The notes under the pieces: model-generated
Told to the model about the DNA's origin: nothing
The model's database searches: none
Seen by the model: the letters and a program-made list of their open reading frames with translations, nothing else
Origin: Micropterus salmoides
Taxonomy: Eukaryota; Chordata; Actinopteri; Centrarchiformes; Centrarchidae
Assembly (NCBI RefSeq): GCF_014851395.1
Contig: NW_024043372.1
Location: forward strand, 14,181,559 to 14,245,558
Length of the DNA: 64,000 nt
Reading direction: 5' to 3'
Program-made: the position numbers and the translations under genes
Part shown: positions 55,052-64,000 of the stretch, in pieces
How the letters are laid out: every line of letters starts with the position of its first letter
How positions within the stretch are numbered: position 1 is the first letter of the stretch

Positions 55052-57003
55052 TCAGAATATCCTCAGTGCTGTTTGGTGAATGAAATCATTGGCCTCAGAA
55101 GCTACAGAACATTTGTCTTCCTTTTCAAGCCTGTCACACACACACCTATAGGCACACACAAACACACACACACACACACTTATGGGCGCGCACACAGGTA
55201 CACAACACCACACACAGTAATCCCTTCTGGCTCACAATGTGTATTCTTCCTCAAAATTAAACACTGCACTATAGAAGGTAATGCTGTAGAGACTCTCATT
55301 CATTGCTGTTCCACCAGTTGAATTTTAAATATTGCACATCCGACAAAAACGTTCACCAGGCGCTTAACATTTTGGTGACACTCAGGTGTACGCAAACTGG
55401 ATGACATTCTTGACTGTCAATTCTCTGATGTGTTTCAGTGGAAGGTGTGAAATGTTAGGGAGAAAACAAAAAGGTCAAGATGCTGCTGGTAAATTAATGC
55501 AAATCATGTTGCACGTCTTTTAAGCATCTCCCGAAGTCCCGAGGAGCCTAACTTAGATTTAATGGGTTTTTTGACCCTGCGGTGCCCCGGCTTGGCTGTG
55601 ATGAGGGAAAACCTGTTTCTGGCAGGCAGCAGAGGCTTTAAACGCACCATTGACGAAGCGTTTTGCGAACACCATCGCTCTCTCAGGGGGTGCTGGTTAA
55701 GTGGTGGTTCATGCTTGGTTGATCATCATCACACAGTGTTCCAATCCAGAGTAAAAGCTGGACATCACATGGGCCTGATACTCCCTCTCTGCAGTGTATA
55801 TGTGTGTCTGTAGTTTATTGACTTAGAAGAGGTGCGAAGGAAATGGTGTGAATTAAAAGAGCAAGAGAGCATGAATGAGGTGTACTCAGTGAATACATTT
55901 TGTAGTCTTGTCTTTCTGTCTCTGAAAGGATAAATCCAGTTTCTTGCCATTTGGGTAATTGCTGTCAGACAATCAGATAGATTGTAAAAAAGCCATCAGT
56001 TTGGCCAGATAATCTAAACTACTTTATACTTTATTGGTAAGTAAACAATGTTAGTATTAATCCCTCACATCCCTGCACACTGAAAACAAGAAACAAGGAA
56101 GTCAGTCTGTAAAGTGCTTGGATGGTAAACTGTGAAGGAGGTTTAGAAAACATAGTGTGGGTAATAATTTTATCTTTTGCCCTTTCTCTTCTCTTTCAAA
56201 TTAATTCAGCTAACGTTAGGGCAAGACTGGATAACCAAGCAGGCTGCTCCAGATTTAAGGCTTGGTCACACCAGCAGCTTAAATGCTGAAATTTCACTGC
56301 AAATCATCATTCAATGCAGTCTCTGCAACTGGTGGATTCAATCTTGTGTGAAGTAAATCAGTTAAACTTTGACCCACGAATATGGGCTATATCAAGACAT
56401 CTTGACAGTGCTGACCTTTTACAGTTTTTTTCAATTGCTAACAAGGGTTTACCTAAACTCAGGATACAAGATCAAAACTCAGCAGCACACCTACCTCACA
56501 CAATTAGTTAAATAGTACATTTTCTGCTCAAAACCGCATCTTGTTCTTTAAACACAAACTCATTTTAAATGCAAAGTAACATTATCTACTAAACAAACTC
56601 TATCAAAGCACAGTGAACCTGACTCAGATCAAATCATTCCAACAAAACATTAGCATGTTTTCTTTCCCAGAGGAACATATCAATCAATCATAGCACGACG
56701 ACTTTCTAAATACAAACAGCTGATGGCATTACAAAAACTGGATTGCTTTTCATGTTTCAGTTGTACCTGCATACGGTAGACAATGTGAAATCCATTGTTT
56801 TTTGTAATTCAGTTTCCTTTTACTGTAAACCACCCTACATTTTTAGCTTGAGGGTCAAATGTGTGAATTTTTGGCAATAAACTACATAAAAGTGAAAAAA
56901 ATTAAATTAAATCTTTACTTTACAGAATGTAGAGTAGGAAAAAGATCTAAGTGAATGAATTATAGAAGTAAAAGCTTAAAAATACTGTCAAATACGTTTA
57001 CGT

Positions 57004-57490
57004 TCCTCCTTGAGCACTGTGCTCCTCCAATGAACGCCTCCTGGCTCTGTAATCCCTAAGCACAAAGCAATCTTACTGTAGTCTCGGCTGTTCTCATCTG
57101 TAACACTACGATTGTGAAACAAGCTACCACACACCATCAGAGCAGGGGTGTCCCTTTCTAACTTCAAGAAACTCTTGTAAACTCATCTCTCCCGAGAACA
57201 CGTCCTCTTACAACACCTCTAATCGCTTACCTCTAACATGCACTTCCTGTGCTCTTCATCTTCTTCTATCTCCTTACAATTATCTTGTACTGATTGCACT
57301 ATTTGTTAACTCTTACTTATTTCTTTATGTATTTACCCTATTGATGCTGTATGTGCAAATAGCTCTTACTAATATTTATTGTCACTTGTAGATCTCTTAC
57401 TGTATTGATGCTTTATTGATGCTTGTATGTTGTTCCTCAAATGTAAGTCGCTTTGGATAAGAGTGTCTGCCAAATGAGTAAATGTACAGC
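57004..57490 (+). mobile_element. LINE-2 3' end remnant
   Basis: Near 57,120-57,215 the DNA resembles the end of an L2 reverse transcriptase (words like ACACACCATCAGAGCAGGGG, translating to HTIRAG). A degenerate untranslated region follows, then the tail ATGTAAGTCGCTTTGGATAA and GAGTGTCTGCCAAATGAGTA. Frames are broken; it is a 5'-truncated dead copy. Confidence 0.7.
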
Positions 57491-60400
57491 AATTACACTG
57501 AAATAAACAAAAATGCACACAGGGGAAAGGATAAAAAAATCACAGTCCTGTTCTAATCCATATGATCTTCAGCATTGGCTACATGTTCTCATCCACATCA
57601 CATCTAATGTCGTCTCTCGCTATGTACCTGGATAGAAACACTTACCCTGGTTCAGCTACTCCTCTCTGGCACTGTTCCTCTCCCTGGCCCAACTATTCTT
57701 CTCCCTTTTTTGGAGATTATTCTTTCTTTCTCAGCACAACTCCAGAAAGTCCCCTTATTACTGCATTGTGTAGTAAGTTAAAAAAAAAACTTCAACACCT
57801 GTATATGCCTCTGGTTGAGATAGGAATTAGCTGTGATCTATTTTATCCATATTACAATTAATCAGCTATTTCTCAATGTTTCCATGAAATGTTTATTCAG
57901 AAATGCCTATCAGCTGTTTCAATATAGATTTTGAGCTGCTATTAGATGCATTATACATTATTTAAGGTTTTGAAAATGATATCTTGATTTCTGACATGTT
58001 GTGTGCTAGCATTGTAAATAACACAAAAAACAGCCACAGTTTTGGTATTGGGTAAGCTTGTACGTAAAGAAAAACATAGCATTTTAGAAATGGGATAATT
58101 GACTGCATATTCTGTGTAAACAACATGAATTGTGTTAATTGTATGTATGACCAGACGGATGTGGGGCTAACTGTGTTTAGGGTTTTGAAAATGTGACTAC
58201 ATATTAGACAACTAGAACAGACAGATAGAAATATGCACCACAAAGCACAACATGAACTGACATGGAAAGGGCCTTAAGGTGGGTCCTGCTATACCTGATC
58301 TTGAGGTCTTGTAGGGGTTCCCAGTGTTTTAAAACCTTTATTTTATTAATTGTGTGCTTTTAAATGTTGCATATTAAGTCATTTGTGTTTAATCAAATTA
58401 CCACACAGAATACCTGGCTGGGACTAGCAGTATTTCACCATATAAAAAATGTATACATTAGCTCAGTCTTGCACTGGGGCCAGCTGGCAAGTTGTTTGCA
58501 GTCAGGCTTCTTTTTAGCAATGTTGCATATGCACAAAATAATATTAAAAATTTTATAAAAACTACAAAAACAAGTCATAATAAAAATATACTTTCATATC
58601 TGTGAATATGTATATATGAGATTTGAAACCTAGAACGTTGATATTACAATATGTTTACATATTTAAAAGACTTGGTGCAATATCTGTGTATGGCCAATAT
58701 GGTATGGTTAAGGTTAAGAAAAGATTGTTGTTATGGCAAATAAACTATTAGTTAGTTAGTTAGTGCTACATGACTAATCCACTTGGTTAAAGCTAGAGAA
58801 AGATTTTGGTTAATTGAATGTTAATTTCAGGTCTGTGAAGGGTCGCTAACTCTGGGCTCCTGTGTCAGACGCTGAGTATCAATTCTGACGACGCGCAGTT
58901 AATAAGACGGTGTCAGACCGCACAGGCATAAACTTTGTCAGAGTTGGTGAGGGACGTCATCTCACCACAGACTTTATGCAGTAATGCGTTTTCAGTTAAA
59001 TTGAAGGTGGTGATGACGCTTCGTTTATTTGCCACAGGACAAACGCAGCAATGCTGATGATTTTGGACCGTCACAACCATCAATAAGCCGAATAATTATG
59101 GAAACAACATTTTAGCACTTACAGCTCCACATTCTGTCACATGTTTCATCGACTTTCCAACAACACCCCCCGTAATCCGACAGAAGCAAACGCAATTCAT
59201 ATAGCTGGCAATACAGGAGCGCATTTGATGGCGCTCATATCAAGATAAACTTTTTTTTATCTTTCATTTATTAATGTGCAGGCCTATATCATAATGTATT
59301 ATCTTGAAAATTCTTTATTGTTAAATGTGTGTTGAATATAAACTCCTCTTAGGAATTTTACCATTCAATGTGAATTTTTCTGAGAATATTCTTAAAGAAG
59401 GAAATCTATTTAGTCATTGGTCCTTGGCGACATCGTCATCCAAAATCCTGTTTGCGGCACAGCAAAGACTGACACTTAAGATTTAGTCCTACACTTCACT
59501 CAAATTGTGGCTATGATGCTTGATAACTAACTTTTAAGCACAGCTTTGAGCCAAGAATTTTTTTACTCTTAGTCAGTTCTTAGCAGTGTTCTTATGAGTA
59601 ATTCTGAGAAGCTTAATAAATAGGGCCCTGATCTCCACACTCCTAATTTCCTGCCTCACCACATAAAGGTCACACTACTTCCTACATTGGTGCAATTTTT
59701 AGGGATAACTGGGCTGCTTTTTTGTCCAGTCAATATGTCACTCACCCACAGACTGCATGACAGTGCACACAGAGTGTAAATGATAGGAAAGTCAAGTACT
59801 AGTAGGAGGAACAGATCAGGCAAACACTAGCAGCGTAATGTCTCTGTGTTTCAGGGTTCATACATGATACAGCCTGCTTACTCATACTTTTAGCTCTCAT
59901 TCACTTGCCGATGATATACTGCAGCAAACGTCATAATGTCCCTCCTGAGGACAATCACGTCTTCTACTCGAGTTATTACTCATATTTTAACGAGTGAAGA
60001 TGGCATGGGGAATGGTTGCTCAACTGTGGGCCCATGATGTCTTCACAGTGAGATGCCACAATCCCATATTCTAGAGTTGTACCATGGAAATCAAGGTGTG
60101 CCTGATTGAATTCAGTTATGTATCATGTACAGAATGCTGCATATCTGCGAATAGGAGAGTAACAAAGTGAGCAAAGAAAGAGACGATAAATATTAGCTTT
60201 CCTGATCCAGTGCAAGCAGGAGACTAACTGAAGTTTAAGCATGAACATTTGGGGTGTGCATTTGTAACTTATATTAAAAAACTTGGTGGGCGGTGCATCA
60301 GAATACACCAAAGATCCTGGATCCTGACACTTTTGGCATTTAACTGTGTTTGTTCTACCCCATTTCCCCAGTCAGCTCATCAAGAGGGAGGGCTCTGTGC

Positions 60401-63400
60401 AACAATCTAATCCGTCTGGGTGAAGGGATAATGATGTACTGGCTTGACAGGGAAACACAATCCCACAGCAGTGTAACAACAACAGAATAACAAATGCATG
60501 CTGCTCTGAAACTAATGAACCCATTATGAAAGCAAACAGGGATATTGTTTAGGGAACCCTGGGCAAGTCTATTAATAGCTACGCATTTGAGATGTAACTA
60601 AATGTTGTGTTTGATTGACATGTTCCTAACATAAACCATGAATTTACCAGTGAATAAAGAGAAATAAAAATAAATAAAAAGCAGCTTTCTTGATTAGTAC
60701 TGGGCAGAAAAATGCAGACTTTGGCTAAAAGACTATTGATTTTTCAATGTTCTGTATACTCCCATAGCAGAACATTTGAGTCTATAAAACGCCAGCTTAC
60801 TTATTTCTTCAAAGAAGTAACAGTTCAGGCTTCCCAATACTGTTGCCTTAATGGGAAATATACACATAGAGCATTACTATAATCACAGACAGCCCAATTT
60901 TCATTTTAGAGTTTGAATCTATCTCTTGCAAAGTCGTTCCAATGATGTTATTGAGACAAATCCTAGCGCTGTTAAACATAAAGCTGATGGGGACTTTCAT
61001 TAACACCCTGACAGTGTGCAGGGTAAATTTATGGACACATTTTGGAGTTCAGACTTGTCAGCAGCACCACAATGAAACAAAAAGGATGTAATTATGGAAA
61101 CATTCCATGCACAAATGTCAGTATCCATTGCAAGCTGATGTCATGAATTTCTAGTGCAGGCTATTGAACACCACAGAGCATTAGTTGCTGGGAACTCATG
61201 TGAATAAGAGTAATCTGTAGATAGCTGTTTTTTTGGGTGGATTTTTGCTTTGACAGTTCCTCTAAATGAGAAAATGTCTTCAATTTCAATCAGTGGAGCC
61301 AGTCAAGCAGCAAATGCTTAAAAGCCAACTGAAGATGAATGAAAAGGCACTGACAAGCACAGAAATTTAATAACTGCCACTTGAGGTCATATCTTATCAG
61401 TCAGTTTAGCAAGCCAGTCAGGATTACACCTTTTGGCGTGCAGTGTGTGACATGCTCAGGGCAGAATTACATGCTATAAATATATATATTTAAAATGCCA
61501 CCTTTAGTATTCAAACTTGTGGTGTAAATTTGGAGTTGACGTATATCACATAAGTACCTGCAAGATAGTTTTTGGACCTATAATGTATTTATGTATAGCA
61601 TACACTCTTTTCACTAGCCTTTGTCCCTTTTTTCTTCAGATGTACATACACACATAATTGATTAGATGTGTTGGGAATAATATGTAATATGTTCTTCAGC
61701 AGACGCTGAAGACTTCTGGTTATACAAGGGCTTTCACATAAGCAAGATGGCTGCATATGTGGGGCATTTGGATATTTGTTTTTCAGCTGATACTGGTGAT
61801 ATTTACTATGCATATTTATTTTATTTATTTAGAAAAGTCTGCATGTGGATAAATCTGTAGATGTCGGGAAGATACATATGTATTTTACATTTATTGTATT
61901 GTTGGTGGTGGGGAAAGTGGGAGGGTTTTAGAGATTGGGTTTTGGAGATTGGAGATCAATATATGTGTTAAGTGTTAAGCATCTACCTGTGTAGATAATC
62001 ACAGAAAAAGAACTACACTACCTGCCGGATGAGTGGGTGGATTGGATTTACTACTGTTAACATCACAAATAAATGAAAATGTGGATTTTTCATGAATAAT
62101 TCTGTATCTGAAAAGGGAGTGCCAGGAGCAACATGAATATCCTCTTGTGTATATGTGGATGCTGAAGGGTAAAAAAACCTGTTGGGTACACATTGCTCTG
62201 TGTGTCTGACTGCTGACTTCTGGGATGTCGAGGCACTCGGCAGTTACTCAAACTGTTACGGCCTGGATCGGGGCAGGGCTGCCCAGCCCAGACCTTGACA
62301 TGTATAGTCAAACTACACGACACAAGGTGAGCAACGCTGTCCAGCTCCCCTCCCAACGTCTCTCCTTACCAGTCTCTCTTAAATCTAATTTGTTGGAAAA
62401 ACTTTCCCTCTATCATTACCCTCAATACTTGCTGTTGTTTGCAAGGGCATAAACAGAATGCACTTCTCCTCATCCTGCCAATTCTCCGTTATGTGTCTTT
62501 TTTAAATCAACCCTCCTCACAAACACCTTTGTTCTCTACCCTACCTCCCTCTTTCCTCCTCTCATTCTGTGATCTCCGTATTCTCTCTGCTTCTCTGCTG
62601 TCGCCTCACTGTCTCCCGCTGGGAATGTTTGGTGCCATGGCACCCACAAGGGAGCAGGCAAAGAGAGAGGGAGGGAGGGAGGTGGTGAAGGACACAGCAA
62701 ACGAAGGGAAGCATTGTGGGGGCATGGGGGGCAGCAGCAGGCAGGGTCCTGTAGCTGCAGGGGCTGAGAGAGTAGCAGGTAGTGATTTACAGAGACAATT
62801 TTGAGGATAATAGTGTACATGATCTCCTGTAAGGGACAAGTGTTACGAAGGCCACTTTTCCAATAGCCTCTCGATCTCCTGGGCTATCAGGTTGAATTAA
62901 AGTCTGCATCAGGTAAGTGCCCTTCTACTGTAAAAACAATGTGAGAGATGAGAGTCGGTGGATGTAGCTCAGGAGCACAGAGAGCTTGAGGTAGTGACAT
63001 TAAAACAAAGCATGAATATTGTGTGACGTTCTCAGCAGCCCTCTGAGCATATTAAGTATTAATAGTGTCATTGTGTAAGTGTTGTGAATATATATCCTTG
63101 GTTATAAAACTATAATAATTTTTATGGCTGCTCTGAAAAAAGTACAGTAATAAACCAAGTAAAAAACATGCTAAACTGCTGTAATTAACATACAGCCTTA
63201 CAATAATTAAACAGTACACTATAGCTCGCATGTTGTGGAAGAATAATGTCGAACAGGCAAAGTGATGTCTCTGGGGGGCACTCGTCATGAGGAGTACTAC
63301 TCAGCCTATGAAAATAGTTGTGTAATAACTTCTGTGGTTCTGGATATCGCCCATTCTTTTTGGTAATCGTCTCTTGTGGATCCCCCAACTGTATGGAGGA

Positions 63401-64000
63401 GCAACATTTATGGAGTACCCCTTTAAAATATTTCTACACAATGAACCCAATATCACAACTTTAGGTTAATATTATATTTTCCTTGATTTAAAGTAGCTTT
63501 TGTATTTATTATTCCAATAGGGTTTCATCACTACGGTGTGGCTTATAAAAAAGATTTTTTCGTGTTGTGAAAGGACTAAATGTGGCATCACCACCATGTA
63601 TGACACATCAATGTATTAATCTGAAAATTGATTCAGGAGTCTTACTGTATAACTACTGTGGCTGAATGGCGCAGATTTATATTTACAGCCCAAGGGGGTG
63701 TAAGAGCATCCCTGCTTGCACAGGGAAACACAAGAATGACACCGCTAATTCATCTAGGCAGCATCATGACAGCTGGGCTGGGGAGAGTTTGGGGAAGGGG
63801 AAATGGTTCTGATGAATGACTTTCAGAGTACAGCCGCTAGCTAGAGCAAACAGTCTCCCAGTCCCCACAGGCCTGATGCCTCCTATTTGTCGCTCAGGGA
63901 GAAATGAATGAATGGCCCTTTGAGAAATAAATGGTCCCTTTCTGTCTGACATTTACAAATGAATCCTTCTTGTAAAACTAAATCCATCCATTTGTTTTAT

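Larger units (their letters stand above)
54841..64000. other. Region upstream of asic1, no gene seen
   Basis: About 9.2 kb of AT-rich DNA with a CA microsatellite (55,004-55,049), imperfect CA runs (55,138-55,180) and a LINE-2 3' end (57,004-57,490). The stretch near 59,270-59,640, ending AATAAATAGGGCCCTG, resembles a DNA transposon terminus. No exon with family similarity was found on either strand. Confidence 0.65.

Noticed and set aside
54923..55321. A 132-codon plus-strand frame rich in His-Thr
   Set aside because: The repeats His-Thr-His-Thr come from the CA microsatellite at 55,004-55,049 and nearby CA runs.
62439..62804. A 121-codon plus-strand frame upstream of asic1, with overlapping minus-strand frames
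   Set aside because: No recognisable domain, no supported splice sites, and low-complexity Gly/Arg or Ser/Pro composition.

Overview
This window is ordinary vertebrate nuclear DNA, almost certainly from a ray-finned (percomorph-type) teleost. Coding sequence is in short exons with GT/AG introns. The introns are AT-rich and hold fish-type repeats: hAT and Tc1 elements, a tRNA-derived SINE with an L2-like tail, LINE-2 remnants and CA/TA microsatellites. Two genes can be reconstructed exon by exon, both on the minus strand. I see no bacterial-type operon, phage, CRISPR array or RNA gene.

Positions 58-17,889 (read right to left) carry SMARCD1 (BAF60a), an accessory subunit of SWI/SNF (BAF) chromatin remodellers. 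Twelve coding exons with matching splice phases encode 497 residues. Only the last exon, about 17 codons by family length, lies beyond the left edge. The first exon sits in a CpG-rich stretch at about 17.6-18.0 kb.

Positions 25,601-54,588 (minus) carry an acid-sensing ion channel 1 gene (asic1, DEG/ENaC family). Ten coding exons encode a complete 541-residue subunit: cytoplasmic N-terminus with the His-Gly gating motif, TM1, a cysteine-rich ectodomain, TM2 with a GAS selectivity filter, and a C-terminus ending in EDFTC. All junctions keep frame. The first coding exon (615 nt) is GC-rich and lies 7.5 kb upstream of exon 2. ASIC1 followed by SMARCD1 in the same orientation matches the human 12q13 order, which supports both calls.

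The remainder is introns, a gap of about 7.6 kb between the genes (18.0-25.6 kb) and about 9.4 kb upstream of asic1 (54.6-64.0 kb). I find no further protein-coding gene there. These stretches hold many repeats, some with clear terminal inverted repeats and target-site duplications, including a hAT element nested inside an older repeat.

The observations I rate highest are: (1) the asic1 segment just after TM1 lacks the His and Asp residues tied to proton gating in mammalian ASIC1a; (2) the last asic1 intron has an atypical GTCAGT donor whose read-through gives an in-frame alternative C-terminus; (3) only one asic1 first exon is present; and (4) several well-bounded non-autonomous DNA transposons, one with a 5-bp duplication and perfect 9-bp inverted repeats. 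No previously undescribed multi-gene system is evident.
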